A DNA stretch of 64,000 nt from Muraenolepis orangiensis (lineage: Eukaryota; Chordata; Actinopteri; Gadiformes; Muraenolepididae). The notes under the pieces were generated by a model. The model worked only from the letters and a program-made list of their open reading frames with translations, was not told the DNA's origin and ran no database searches. Both the position numbers and the translations under genes were made by a program. Position 1 is the first letter of the stretch, and every line of letters begins with the position of its first letter. Of this stretch, positions 24,778 to 54,059 are shown one piece after another. The stretch lies in the NCBI GenBank assembly GCA_027704905.1, contig CM051020.1, forward strand, positions 11,890,483 through 11,954,482, written 5' to 3'.

Positions 24778-24778
24778 T

Positions 24779-24813
<35 letters not shown>
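24778..24813. repeat. (GT)n microsatellite
   Basis: Dinucleotide run. Confidence 0.95.
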
Positions 24814-24816
<3 letters not shown>

Positions 24817-24939
24817 AGGGTTGGTTGCCACTTCTGAGTTGAAGGTTATTTGGAAACAGCAGGCATTTATAAAAAATCTTTCCACGCTTCTAGTAACATC
24901 TCATCATCTCTGGTACATCATCTCTGGTAACATCTCTGG

Positions 24940-25530
24940 TACTGACCTTCAGGGCAGTCAATGGAACTGCCCCAACCTACCTCCAAACGTTGGTCAAGCC
25001 CTACATCCCAGCCAGAGCGCTCCGCTCAACTTCTGCCAGGCGACTTGTTCGACCTTCACTGAAAACAACCAAGCATCGCTCTTCCAAGACCCAGCTCTTC
25101 ACGGCTCTGGCTCCACAGTGGTGGAATGAACTCCCGTCTCATGTCAGGACGGCAGAGTCCCTCACCAGCTTCCGCAAGAGACTCAAGACCCACCTGTTCA
25201 GAGTCGACCTGGACTCTTCATGAACCCTCCTTCTCCTTTGTGAATCCCTAACTTGCTTAAGTCCTGACATTAATAGCTCTTAGCATGTTGTATATTCTAG
25301 CAAGTGTATATCCTTAATGTTGATAACACGCTCTTATCACAGCTACTTAAGCAGGTGACCTGGCAGTACCACATTGTGTTATTCATCTTGTTAATATGAA
25401 TGCTTGTGAACTGCTCTATTTTTATGTTTGCGTACCTCAGCGTTATGCTATTGTCTACTTCAACAAATGTACTCCTTGTAAGTCGCTTTGGATAAAAGCG
25501 TCTGCCAAATGTCCTAAATGTAAATGTAAA
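24940..25530 (+). mobile_element. LINE 3' end (L2-like), with ORF2 C-terminus and tail
   Basis: A frame reads YLQTLVKPYIPARALRSTSA, then WWNELPSHVR and SFRKRLKTHLF before stopping at about 25221, as at the end of L2-type ORF2. The untranslated tail carries AAGTCGCTTTGGATAAAAGC and ends in repeated AAATGTAAATGT. Copies of the same tail are at 52912-53040 (minus), 59341-59705 (plus) and 61293-61350 (fragment). Confidence 0.8.
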
Positions 25531-25539
25531 TCTCATGTT

Positions 25540-26365
25540 TTATTCTCCTGAAAAAAAGATCAATACCAATACTTTTTTTCTGTTATACAATAACATTATT
25601 ATTATGAAACAATGAACAAGCAGGGACTCTTTGGCTGTTGTATGCCTACTCTGATCCCCTCTACCAACAGTAATTCATTTTCGTAATTTTCTTTATAAAA
25701 GACACTTAGGTATTTCAAGACCTACTAAATGTGTGTCCCAGTGCCAGTCTGCCGTAAAGAAAGTACTCTGCTGCAACCTAGTGGCGAGAGTAATAATTGC
25801 AATAACATTGATCTCTATTATGCGCATTGATTTAGCCATCATACAATGGATATGACGTAAAACCCCACTGCATTCGAATTTTACAGCAGGAAATGTCTTG
25901 ACTTTAAATTCACTTTACATTCGTTTATAAGCGGGAGGTGAACTGTACCAGCACACCAACAATTCAAACCCCTAATAATGACTACAACCTTGCATTTCTG
26001 ATTAATATGGCTACTCCACTACTCTCCAAGTACTCACTAATGAGTAGTAAGACGTAGGCTTGGACTTCTTTGATGAAACTTCACATCACATGAAACCCTG
26101 CCGAGATATAGAAATAATATAAATGTTACGACATCGCAATGAGAATGTAGCTAGCACCTTCACAGATGGGTGTTTAATTAAATTACTACATGTAACCGTA
26201 TGTGTAATATTACACTGTGTGTGACTTCTGATTAAAATGCTAAATTTCCACTGGACCGCTCACTGAACATCTTTATACATACTGTTTTGCCTTGTATTGT
26301 TTTTGTCTTGTTTCTGTTTTATCTCGACCCCTCTCACCCAGGCCCAGTCTCTCTGCACCATCTCC
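25540..26365. other. Intergenic, no gene seen
   Basis: AT-rich, no feature recognised. Confidence 0.4.
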
Positions 26366-26369
26366 AAAA

Positions 26370-26775
26370 CAATACCATAACAAATAAAAATAATATATAC
26401 AATAAAATAAACAAAAAAAGAGCAGCAAAGTGACTTAAATTATATTTACATGTGTTTTTTATTATTATTATTTTTTACAAAAACCTATAAAAGCATTTTA
26501 AAGTGCCAGTAGTGCAGCAGCATCATTAATACAGTGCAGTACAATGCAGTAACTATGATGAGTCCAGAAAGTTCAGCAAAGTATGTAAGTGTAATGTTAA
26601 TGACAATGTTATGAAAGTGAAAGTGGCAGCACTCCTAGCAGTTCAGTGCCTTGTGCTGATGCTGCGCAACCGGTAGGGGGGAGAAGAGATGGTGCCCAGG
26701 GTGGTTGCAGTCCTTTATGATGGACATGGAGGAAATAGAGCTTTAGCATTCCATTGTACTTGTTGAATCTTGAAT
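26370..26775 (-). mobile_element. LINE 3' region, minus orientation
   Basis: On the minus strand the frame ends GTELLGVLPLS and is followed by the same AT-rich tail found at 54330-54700. The TTGAATCTTGAATCTTGAAT run at 26763 is a duplicated short tail motif. Confidence 0.6.
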
Positions 26776-27051
26776 CTTGAATATGTTCAGCCTCGGGACT
26801 TTCTGTGTGCAAGAGCTTGTATTGTGATTCACAAACCACACAAGTGTTCGGCCACCCCCACATATCCAAGGTCTGAGTAAATGCTTTTTAGCCTATTTGT
26901 CCTGTAGGTCTATTAAGCTGTAGAGATGGCTTCTCCTAAATAAAGAAAAAAAAAATAGCAGATATTCTTTGGAAACCCAGCCGACTCTTCAAGGCCAGCT
27001 TGCCCTAATAAAACAATTATGGTGAGAAATCCATGTTTTGGGGCTGTGTGT

Positions 27052-27102
27052 GTATTCACCTACCTTCTTGCTGCTATAGCTAGCTGCAAGGTAGGTGAAT
27101 AC
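27052..27102. repeat. Small hairpin, 15-bp perfect arms
   Basis: GTATTCACCTACCTT at 27052-27066 is mirrored at 27088-27102. The loop region can pair further (GCTGCTATAGCTAGC). Confidence 0.85.
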
Positions 27103-27491
27103 CTTGCATGCATAACATGTGTGTGCACACACACAAATGACAAACAACACATTTTTCAACACCTTTTTCTCACGCATCCTGCTTGCAAACAAGATGCAGT
27201 GGCACGTTCCTTCCATGTCAGCCACCTTGAAGTTATCAAACTTTATGGAAGGCGGTGTGCTCATTCCACATGAATGTTTACATAACAGCACCTCTATTAC
27301 TCAAAACGTCCTTGTTGTGCTGCTTCCTGCTTGAAGGCTTTTTGGAATTATGATTAGTTAAAATGATGGGTTCATTTGAACTGTGGTCTGTGGTCTGACT
27401 GATTCTGGGTGTTTTATAAATTCATACTTGTGATTTCAACATCAATACTTGGTCCTTGCTATAAATAGGCACAATTGTGTCTTGGTGGACC

Positions 27492-27602
<111 letters not shown>

Positions 27603-27829
27603 CTAAAAAAAAAACCCCGCTGTAACTCGATCCCAAGCCTGAGGGGAGGGGAGAGCGAGAGGGATAGAGAGAGACATAGCGATCGAGGACTCTGTGTGTA
27701 TGACTGTGTTGTTGTCGTTGCCGTTCTAAATCTCCCACCAATCATTTCCATATGCGGACGCGGATATCGCCGTGCACTGCTGTACGTTTTTGTTTTAAGA
27801 GTGTCATTAATTTAGTCGTGGACACACGA

Positions 27830-28046
27830 GTAGTGCACAGGCGAGACATGCCGCCCCGTGTGGAGTGTCAAGTGTGTGCAGTTGTCTCTCTCTCTCTCTC
27901 TCGTCCATAATAATATGACTCGACCCAGTTTCGACGTCCCACTCCGCGCAACCCCACGGTCGACAGACTACATTGTCCTCCTCCTCGTAACCATGCCAAG
28001 TTCAGCGTCTTGAAGTGTCACGGGTTTCCTTAATGCGCGTACAAAG
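27830..28046 (+). promoter_or_regulatory. Candidate promoter and non-coding first exon of tlcd4
   Basis: A CpG-richer island (CGACGTCC, CCGCGCAACC, GGTCGACAG, ATGCGCGTAC) ends at a consensus donor, ACAAAG then GTAAGT, at 28046/28047. The first tlcd4 coding exon has a splice acceptor just upstream of its ATG, so a 5' untranslated exon must exist. This is the best candidate upstream, but transcript data are absent. Confidence 0.35.
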
Positions 28047-28075
28047 GTAAGTTCGTCTGCAGCGATAGTAGTAGG

Positions 28076-28214
<139 letters not shown>

Positions 28215-28229
28215 ATGTAGCGCTACTGC

Positions 28230-29615
28230 TCTCTCTCTCATCGCACCAATGTGAGACCATTCTTCCTCATGCAATATGAACTGGCATGCAATGCGGCCTG
28301 ATCTTGCGATTGCATGTATACTCGGGGATGTCCCATCTATCCGACCCACATGCATGCACACATGTGTGTGTGTGTGTGTTATGGTCGTAGTGGCAGGGCT
28401 TTTTCGCATAGACCACCATGCATGCCTAAATATCCACCCATGTTACGCAATGGATACGTTATCCACCGCCTTCCTTGAAATACATTATATTTTACTGGAT
28501 GTTTGAATCAGCATACGGGTAATAATACACGGAAAGCGTCTTTCTTTAAAAGTTTATTTTAACATTTTTAAAAAAAACACCGCGTGTTTACCTCCTGAGA
28601 TGCATCAACAACCGACACCGTAGTGTTCCCATTCATGCATACAAACTGTGGCGTCCTCATTTAGTCCTACTTTACGTTGTTTTATGCTCAGTCTAGTCAT
28701 GCGAGTGGAGCTCTCTAATTTCATGGGAGTTTCAAGTTCAACTTTAGTCGAGAATCCGTGGGAATCCACAAACGCATACGACTGCTGTATGGTATGCGGA
28801 CACTCGAACAATGCCCCGCCTACAACGTAGTGTAGTCAGATGGCTAGTTGCATGTGGGCTAGTGTTTTTGCCTCAGCTGTTTCCTTTGCAGCGTGTTCAG
28901 GTCAGTAGTCGGCTTGACCTTGGCAACCCACCCTACCCCCCATGCACAACAAGCACGCCTGTGTGCATAAGGAAAATAATGCATTTTCTAGCCCCCCCCC
29001 CCCCCCCCCCCCCTCAGACCTCATCTTACACAAACGCTCTAGTTTTTAGACCAACACCTCACTTGGCCTTTATCTGTTCCCTCAGTCTGACACCATGACA
29101 CTCTTGATCTAAAGTTACCAACGATCGAAAAACCAGTTTGCCCACAAGCCCTTACGCCTTTTAGTGCTATCTGACGCCCGGGTAAAGGATTGAAGCTCTA
29201 AATGACTACTGGACTGTTCCGTCTCCGAAACCTTTATTTTATGGTCTGTACTTTGGTATTTCTGCTAATTTTATATCACATGGCATCGTGACATGACACG
29301 CCCATCGCACCTTGAGTGTATTGTGTATTGTGTAGCCAATACTAGTATACAGTGTGCATATCATATATTACTAAAGACTATGGTCATAACATAGTAATAT
29401 TTGAATGTGTGCTGCAGTGTTAACGGTTGATGATCCCCATGACTATATAAATCATATACTTTAATACAGCGGGCTGACCACAGTCAAAACAGATCATATG
29501 CAAATAGACACACACACGGAGTACAGGGCTGCCAATAACAACAAACACAACATGTTGGAAAGCATGTGTTATGCAGCTTTGGAGCCTTGTGGATTTTACG
29601 TTTGAAAAGTCTGAT
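28230..29615. other. No exon seen; contains a poly-C run
   Basis: Probably tlcd4 intron 1. It has a C run at 28992-29013 and otherwise no recognised element. Confidence 0.4.
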
Positions 29616-29618
29616 TTA

Positions 29619-29862
29619 GCGGCAGTATAGCTCAGGAGGTAGGTCGCCTCACAACCGAAAGGATGCCGGTTCGATCCCTGCCGCCTCCTCCTAGCAAAAA
29701 CTGTCGGTGTCCTTGAGCAAGACACCCTAACCCTAACTGCTCCTGACATGCTGGCTGTCTCCTTGCATGGCTGACTCCGCCGTCGGTGTATGAATGGGTG
29801 ATGTGAGGCATGACTTGTAAAGCGCTTTGGACAAAAGCCGGCATTATTATTATTATTATTTT
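29619..29862 (+). mobile_element. tRNA-derived SINE with preserved tRNA-like head
   Basis: The head 29619-29685 has 7-bp acceptor-stem complementarity (GCGGCAG with CTGCCGC), an A-box-like TAGCTCAGGAGG and a B box GGTTCGATCCC. The body has CCTTGAGCAAGACACC and TTGTAAAGCGCTTTGGAC, and the 3' end is (ATT)n. A minus-strand relative lies at 53172-53405. Confidence 0.85.
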
Positions 29863-29869
29863 GGATTAA

Positions 29870-30580
29870 TGTTTAGTGTTGCATATCTATGCCATTATGG
29901 ACCTGGCGATTGACTTTTAAAACCCCACACAGTACGATCAACAGACTGCATTGTTCTGATCAACCATATGTTAATCTAATCATATGTGGATGCTACACAT
30001 ATTGCATACCATAACTCAGCAAAGGTCGTTATTGGCAACAAATTCCACTGCTTCTGCTTTCTTTCAAGCAACAATGGTACAAAAAACCAAGAAGAAGCTA
30101 CGAAACTCAGTGTCATGGTGAAGAAGTGATATATTTTTTCTGGTTAGTATTAAAAGTCAGATGTGCCATGAAGCGCTGAATGATTTGGTTAAAAGTAACT
30201 CATAGTTACTCATAGTTAATATACATATAACTCATAGTTAATATACAGATATTTTGATATGATTCACTATAAGTGGAAATCCTCATTCTAATCCTGTCAC
30301 AAATGTCATTGTCGCTGTTTTTGTGACATCTGGAGAAATGTGAAGGCCAGGGCATCTATGCAGCACATGACCAATAACGGTTGTTATACATTTACATTAA
30401 CACATTTTACCTGTACAAAATAAATAGCAGATCCTGCGATTTGGATATTGCCCTTGGTCATGTGATGTGTGATTTTGTAATAACTGGATTAATTGTTCAT
30501 CCCTATTGTGCAATACTGTTTTCCTGTGGAGGCAAGCTGTGATTGCGTCACACATGCAAGCACCCACACACACACACCTA
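29870..30580. other. No exon or repeat family seen
   Basis: AT-rich, likely tlcd4 intron 1. Confidence 0.4.
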
Positions 30581-30582
30581 CC

Positions 30583-30771
<189 letters not shown>

Positions 30772-31298
30772 TTGAACACCCTTGCCCTGGCAACTATTCA
30801 GACCATATTGGGGTCTGGTATAATGCGTACATCTTATTTCAATGAGCAGTCCAAGTACACATGAACACTGTTTTACAATGTAGCAGAAAGTGACGTTACT
30901 GCTGCTGCGTTTACTAGTGAAAATCACTAGACAGGAAACCGTTAAAGTTCCGGATTTGAACTTTAACCACACACTTCTCAGGCCGTATCTTTGCACTCAA
31001 GCCTGAACTGAGCCTAACTGCTTTTTTGGATTATTCCGAAATGATGATGAAAATATTTCAATCCCGTATTTGCGGTGCTTGTGTGCTCTTTATTCTGTTG
31101 GGGCTCTAGTATGAAAACAATGAATGGGAAAGATACTAAAGAGGCAGCTGGCAGTGCATGTGCACGGAGATCCCTGTGCCTAGGATGATATAAACAGAAG
31201 AAACCTCTGTATTAACACAATGTATTACCCTGCACTAAACACAGTATATCGCAAGTTTGTATCTATTGTATGCTATTTTTGAAAGCTGGTTTTAGATT

Positions 31299-31327
31299 TG
31301 GTGTGTGTGTGTGTGTGTGTGTGTGTG
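31299..31327. repeat. (GT)n microsatellite
   Basis: Dinucleotide run. Confidence 0.95.
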
Positions 31328-31425
31328 CAGCTTTGAAAAGGTACTCTCGGGTATTTTCACAACAATACATTTGTCAATCCATAATTACTTTGTGCCGTCA
31401 TACAGAAGTACATATTGTTCAGGGT

Positions 31426-31489
31426 GAAGGGTGAGGGACTGACTCACTCGGTTGCCTGAGAACATCGGCCTCCTGTCCCTCCAGCAGCA
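31426..31489. repeat. 64-bp repeat, copy 1 of 2
   Basis: Identical to 34639-34702 except for one base. Contains GGACTGACTCACTCGGTTGC. Confidence 0.9.
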
Positions 31490-32570
31490 TTGTTGCGTGT
31501 CAGTGCCTATGCACATATGTGTTCTCTGCAACACCCCACCTCATGCGGGAATCTCCCCCACGTGCACGTCCTGTAGCCACTTAGCACTGGCTTTCACTGT
31601 TCTTATGACTTGTTAAACATTGACAGGTGTGGTGCTTTGGACCAGTTGTTATCTGTTAGCTCCTATCTGAAAAGGCTCCTGTTCCTCCAGTCAGTTCATT
31701 GTACATCTAATGTCCGGTATTAAAGGCCACCTATTAAACTTGATTAAACGGGCCCCTTTAAAGCTGCTGTAGGTAAGATTTGATGGTTGTAAAGAGAGCG
31801 AGAGAGCAGAAAACAGCTGAAGAGAGGTGTTGAAACTAATCAACCATCTCCCTGCTCCATCCCTCTCTATGTTCCTCCGCCATTGAGAAGTGTTGTATTT
31901 CAGGCACCTGTGACCTGTGAACCATCAGGGAATAGACGCCCTGATTGGTCAGACATGAACCGGGAACAGTCTAAAATCTGAATTGATACACAGTCAGGGC
32001 AGTGAACTTAAAACGGATATTCTCACAGTGCATTTCCCCCACTAATAGCTGATGGGTGGATAGGTCATTTAGACCTAATTTTACTCAAATAATAGCTCTT
32101 GAATCTAACCGTCAGCACCTTAAACACACCTAGGGGTCTGTAGGTCTTGAAGGAAAACCAAACTCTATAACAACTTATTTGAGATAAATGTGATTAAGTG
32201 ATGGGTAGTGGTTGACATAGTAGTGATATGGATTGGTCTGTGTCCAAATCTCCAAAATATGGACTCAGATTGCCCTGGGTTAAACGCATGCTATTGCATT
32301 AGTGAATTGTTACTGGCAGCTTTGAGTTACAAGGTAATGTCAGTGTTCTGGCAACACCCACCCCCCACCCCAAAACCACAGTGGTCAAACAAGGTTGTCT
32401 GGTTTTTCTTTAAGATGTCTTCTTTGGGTTAGGTAAGCATTCTGAGTGCATCAGGTGGGCATTTCCTTCTTTAGCCTTAATGACTTACCCCAGCTAAACA
32501 TCAGGGAGTGAGTGCCTTTTTTCTTCTGTTTAAGTCATCCGGTTCCCTATGCTTCCCCCCCCCTCATCAC
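31490..32570. other. No exon seen; tlcd4 intron 1
   Basis: No recognisable repeat family or RNA gene up to the acceptor of the first coding exon. Confidence 0.4.
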
Positions 32571-32589
32571 ACAGCAGGGTTGGGTGGCC

Positions 32590-41191
<8,602 letters not shown>

Positions 41192-43715
41192 CACGAGACA
41201 GAAGGAGTACCCGAAAAACGACACATGCGATGGATAAATGTTTGCAAGCATGCCCAGCGCCCCCCCCCCACACAGACACCTTTGGACACACAACGCTGTT
41301 TCCGATGGCGGCCAAACTAAAGACTTCCTGTGCTGAGGAGTTAAAAGGGGTGGGGGTGGGGGGGGAAGTCTCGCTGAGATCTGGGTTGGTTTGTGAACAC
41401 TTTGCGGGACATTGGTGTACACCAGCCAACATTTTTAAGCCATGGGATTGGCGGAGCAATACTCACTGCACGGCTAATGCTATACTTGTGTTTGTTGCTT
41501 TCTTCTCTGCCACTTTACCGCTGATGGTTAGCAAGGGTGTGTGTCAGTGGAGAAGGACAGCTCGCCGACTGAAACTTGTCTAAAAAGGTTTACCTTTTTA
41601 TTTTTTTATTATTACATAAATACTCCATAGATAATAATAATATGTCCTGGGTAGAGTTGGAATGATGGGACACGTCTTCTTTTTGAAATAATCTATTTTA
41701 TTTTTCGCCACCGATGCTGTTGATGATGGGGACCCCTGAGTAGCGGATTATTTAGGTGTGGTGGTGAAATACAGAATGTCAAATTCCTACTGAGGGAAGT
41801 CCGGTTTCCCCCTAAAAGCCCTAAATCCATTGGGCTGGGAGGGGGATTGCACTGCATCGCCATTGCTTTCAACTTTTTTTCGAGAGAGAAAGAGGTAGAA
41901 GTGTTACTCTTTTACATTTTTACAGGGGAAGGGAATGAGGGGGGCGGTCAGTGAATGTTTAAAGAACATTAGGATTCTTAGCATGTGTATTTATTTTTTT
42001 ATTTAGACGGCAGACGTTGGAAACCGACGATTGTGGATACATTTATTTTTCAACAGACGGACGTGCAATGACCCCCGGCCGACTGTACTCCTGAGATGCT
42101 GGCCGTGGCCCAGTAGCCTGACTGCCATAGATAGGACTTGCCAAAAAGGACCGTGAATGTCGACGACATTGTGTTCATCTTACTGCAAATCACTCCTCTT
42201 CCACACTTGTTGGCACGATGTAACGATGTGTTATGCTTTCTGACGCCTGTATGTAGTTGCCATGCAAATCACACAAAGTATTGCAATGCAAATTGTAAAC
42301 TGTAGGCCTATTGCCTACAGCACAATTGAGTGTCAATTTTATACACAAAAGGGTATAGCTTTTGGGATTCTGATACATTTCCATCCAGTATATATATATA
42401 TTTATATATGTAATATATATTCATATTTTAATATATATATTTTAATAAATATATATATTTTAATAAATATATTTATTTATTAAAATATAAATATTAAAAT
42501 ATAAATCTAAGGACAAATTTCCAAATTAAGTATTAATTTCATATAAACATACAACCTCTTTTTACAAACGTTAATCAACGTTTTTCAAGTTTGGCCTGTA
42601 TTGCATAGCTCTTTCCGCCTCTGCCTTTGAAAATAGCAAGGTTCTCACTGCACAGTGAAACATTACATTTTTTACAAGTAGTAACATTGTTTTTAACATA
42701 CATTGATTCGTTGCAAATGCCTATTGCCTTTGTTGTTTGCCAACGTCTATAACCTAGACGCTTTCTGAAGGGGGATTTTTTTTAAATATTAATATCGTTT
42801 GGGTCTATTTGAAGAAAACCCATGTGCCAGTCTATAACTTTTTCAGCTGGACCTACTTTAAGAGTGTCCTGAAATGTGATGGTACTTTTGTACGGCAACG
42901 TTAAGATAAGGTACCGTGTCACTTTGCCAACCTCGTGGAGATTTGCACACGACAAAGTGCTAACTCTCTATTCGTCCATTGTTCTGTTTATTTAAATTAT
43001 TATTATTAACAATTTTAGTTAGTTATCATTAACTAACTAAGTCATCATATTTGTGTTGCTTTCACAAACTGCACGCTGGAGTCTTGCAAGCGTGCAGTGT
43101 TGTGTTGTTTGATTTTGGCTTGCTACAACATAGTGAAGAATGGCCCGCTGAACACACACACGGTGAAGGAAATGGGTTTTGGGGAATAGAGAAGGCCTTG
43201 ATGACATGTTGAATGTTTGTAAAAAAAATGAATGTGTGTAGAAAGTGGCTGTACCTACAAACCTTTATCTGCTCTTTTGATATGAGTCAGTGGGAGACTA
43301 TATGGCCATTGCAGGCTCTCCCAAGTACATCAAAAGCCAGTGGTTTCTGTATGAAAGATTATGCATGGTACATGGTCATCATGCACCCTCTGTGCATGTG
43401 GTATGGCATGATGGGAGTATTGCACTGTAAACGAGACAAGACATATGTTTGCAAGCTGTACATTCTTTGCCTTTTGTTTTGTTCTTCTGTTATTGTTTAT
43501 TTTGGTGTACATGTACATAGCATCTGACCTGAAGCGTTTCATTGTACCGGGCCACCTAATGTACGTCACAGGTGATAGTGATGGGGATGGTGGTGATGAT
43601 GAGACAGTGAAACTATACAGCACATGGACAGCCAGTGGTGGGAGATACTTGATACTTGAAATCTAATCAGCACAGTTGATAACAATCTGGGCCGTGCAAA
43701 TAAAATAATTAATAT
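41192..43715 (+). other. Probable tlcd4 3' untranslated region and downstream DNA
   Basis: No coding exon is supported. The region contains AT-rich palindromic stretches (42388-42510) and AATAAA signals, the last clear one at 43699-43704. The frame at 43213-43527 has no domain. The true 3' end is unknown. Confidence 0.4.
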
Positions 43716-43950
43716 AAAAAAAGAAAGTTGTTATGTTGTCTATTTTTATTGGTTGTATGTAAATGTAAATCTGTGATTTAGAATTTAGGTATTTAATGAT
43801 GTTGTGATATCAATAGTTCACATTTTAGCATGAATTTTTTTGACAAATAATCAATTGTTTTTTTCACGACAACATAGCTGTACGCCTAACGCATGCAAAC
43901 GGGTAACAACCACGCACCTTGTGTCGACAGCCAGCAGTGCTTTTGAAGAG

Positions 43951-43964
43951 CCACTAGAGGTCGC
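43951..43964 (+). promoter_or_regulatory. CTCF-like motif between tlcd4 and bco1-like
   Basis: CCACTAGAGGTCGC resembles the CTCF core on the plus strand. Sequence match only. Confidence 0.3.
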
Positions 43965-44864
43965 AGTTGTTCCATTGTATCCAAACTGCGCCCGAAAACC
44001 TCCCCATTGTTCATATCATGAAGACTCTTCAACACAAAATGATTCAATCCATTTAACTAGATTCACCTGAGCAAGCGTCCATTGTCCTACCCAGTTTACA
44101 ATAACTTTTGGAAGTAGGGCTTATAATAACGTACACAATGACACCTTCAACAATCCAAGTAGTAGTAGGCTAAGGTTCGATATGTTCGGTTAACTGATCA
44201 TGATGAGTATATGTACTGTCATTCATCGATACATTAATTAGAAATGCATGATTAACCAAAACGTTACATTACACATTAACTTGGCCCATGTGTTAAATAT
44301 GCATAGCATATATCTGCTATAGGACTTGGCCTAATGTCAGTGACCTCTTGTAATAATAGTATAATAGTATAACAGTAACCTAATGGAAGATAAATAGGGC
44401 TCCACCCATACCCTTTATTGTATGCATTGTTTGTAGTAGTTGGTAGTGTTGTCCCGGGGATGTCGTATCAATTGATGGAAAAATAGATAGCACATATCAA
44501 ATTGTAAAAAGAATAACACGTACGTGAGTTTGACCCACTTTTCTCAGAATTTTGAATAAATTGGCAACACGAAATACATAAAAGATAACCATGTTCTTAT
44601 GATGGCAATTACGTTGTCAACAATCATTTGGACTTTGTTGTCTTGCTTTGGAAGTGGACGTTCACAATCACAAGCGATGCGTAACGGTGCGGTCCACTAC
44701 CTTTTCCCCCCTCACCCTTTTCCCTAACATTATCATCGATTCTAGGAACCGCCGGTATTGAAATCAACTTGTATTGAGACAGGAAAGATAAAGAGTAAAA
44801 AAAATGGTCAAGATAAGACACAGCCCAGCCAGGGAGGGGAGGGGAGGGGTTGTTTGGATGCGTT

Positions 44865-44872
44865 TATAAAAG
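44865..44872 (+). promoter_or_regulatory. TATA box of the bco1-like gene
   Basis: TATAAAAG lies 43 bases before the start codon, and a GGGGAGGGGAGGGG (Sp1/KLF-like) run lies just upstream at about 44834-44849. This implies a very short 5' untranslated leader of roughly 20 bases, if the leader is unspliced. Confidence 0.65.
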
Positions 44873-44914
44873 CTGTCTTTCTCCTCGTTCCGTCTTCACA
44901 CCAGTTGAACCGCG

Positions 44915-52134
<7,220 letters not shown>

Positions 52135-52146
52135 TCCCACCAACGG

Positions 52147-52287
<141 letters not shown>

Positions 52288-52715
52288 AGAACCAGGGTCC
52301 TGTCTTGATATGTGAAGAATACCACGCAAAGTTACTACAAAGAACTACAAAGTTCTACAAAAAAATCTACAAAGTTCACTGGACAAAAAAAATCTATATA
52401 TCTATATACTGTATATATATATACTATACTATACTCAAATATATATATATATATATATACTCAAATATATTGCATTGTTTTGTCAAGCAAATACTACAAT
52501 GACTTTTCAAATGTTCATTCAAATCTACTTCTGCTTATCCTTAGACATACGTTGTTGGGCTTTTATTTTATTTTATTCATTCTTTTTGAGATGATACATC
52601 TGTTGATGATTGTTATTGATTGGTCTCCCTTTCAAGGTATTTCAAGCTGTTTGTTTTATGATGCAGAGAACATTGGATTTTTACTATTTTTTTGTTTTCC
52701 AGAATATGTCATATC

Positions 52716-52721
52716 AATAAA
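52716..52721 (+). promoter_or_regulatory. Polyadenylation signal, bco1-like
   Basis: AATAAA 582 bases after the stop codon, the first clear canonical signal downstream. Confidence 0.55.
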
Positions 52722-52911
52722 TATTATACATTATTGTAAGTTATTCACAGTCTTATTACGAGATTCCTGTGTGTTGGGGGTTATTGTTATTATTCTTTAT
52801 TTATATTTATATATATATATATATATATATATAGCTTTTACAATTTCAAAACACACAATCAAAATGCATTTCAGTATTTAGGTCAGCTTTTTAACTTTTT
52901 TTTGAGATGCA

Positions 52912-53040
52912 GACATTTACATTTACATTTAGGACATTTGGCAGACGCTTTTATCCAAAGCGACTTACAAGGAGTACATTTGTTGAAGTAGACAATAGCA
53001 TAACGCTGAGGTACGCAAACATAGAAATAGAGCAGTTCAG
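52912..53040 (-). mobile_element. LINE tail (family of 24940-25530), minus orientation
   Basis: Begins ACATTTACATTTAGGACATT and contains GCTTTTATCCAAAGCGACTT, the reverse complement of the 25440-25530 tail. Confidence 0.8.
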
Positions 53041-53171
53041 AGCAGACATACTCAAAAAGAGAATTTATTTTTAACTTGACGGTCAAAGTGCAAACAAGGT
53101 GAACCAAGCGACGGCAGCTGCAAGGGTCCAACGCATTGGTTGCAGATAACACATAACAGGGGTTCGCAACC

Positions 53172-53405
53172 GGGGTAATGGATGCTTTTATATAGCGCTT
53201 TTATCCAAAGTGCTTTACAAGTCATGCCTCATATTCACCCATTCAACCACCGACGGTGGAGTCAGCCATGCAAGGAGACAGCCCGGAGTAGCAGTTAGGG
53301 TTAGGGTGTCTTACTCAACACCTTGACAGTTTTTGCTAGGAGGAGCCGGGGATCGAACCAGCAACCTTCCGGGTTGTGAGGTGACCGCTCTACCTCCAGC
53401 GATGA
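53172..53405 (-). mobile_element. tRNA-derived SINE, minus orientation
   Basis: The reverse complement shows a GGTAGAGCGGTCACCTCACA-like head, GGTTCGATCCCCGG, GTCTTACTCAACACC on the plus strand, and a GCTTTACAAGTCATGCCTCA tail. Same family as 29619-29862. Confidence 0.8.
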
Positions 53406-53590
53406 AAAAAGGCACACAAAGTACTCTGGATTAAGAAAAGTAAAGCTTGAAAGCGTTACCCGCAAGGAATTAAAAACTCCGAGAGTATACCTCCCTGTAC
53501 GTCATCGTGGATGGGACCGACCCCCTAAGCAGGTCAGGGGACCCATCTTATCCTCCAGAGACTTTCCTTAACATTACACATCCTGTTTAT

Positions 53591-53594
<4 letters not shown>

Positions 53595-53621
<27 letters not shown>

Positions 53622-53643
53622 CTGTGTGTGTGTGTGTGTGTCT
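53595..53643. repeat. (GT)n microsatellite
   Basis: GT run with two TCTG interruptions. Confidence 0.93.
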
Positions 53644-54059
53644 GTGCATGTCTGAGCAGCCTTTTGTGAATATTAATGGATGGGAGGGAGAGTTTAAAGT
53701 GCATGAGGGAAAGTGCGTGGGCTAGTGCATTACCCGTTGAAAAACTTGATGGCTTGGGAGACAAATGAGAATGTTGAGCTGTTCTTAGTGAATAGATGGT
53801 GGCTTTATCGCAACAATACGAGGAAGCAAGGGGACACCTCTGGACACCCACAATGCTGTTTGCCCGTGTTCTGGTTCTGGAAATGCATTCCATACTTGGG
53901 AGTGTAACAGTGTCTACTGGTCATTTTTTGCAGTTTTTCTAACACACTTTTTCTGTAGCATTTCCAAAGCAGCAGATACTGCAGAATAAAAAAAAAAAAC
54001 ACTTTAAATAAAAGCACAGTACATTACATCATTTGAGAGCAGGTCAGTCCACAGGTCCC

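Noticed and set aside
29619..29685. Functional tRNA gene
   Set aside because: The acceptor stem is intact, but the sequence continues into a SINE body with (ATT)n tail and the same family recurs elsewhere.
43213..43527. 104-codon frame downstream of tlcd4
   Set aside because: It lies in the probable 3' untranslated region and has no domain, no splice context and a non-ATG start.
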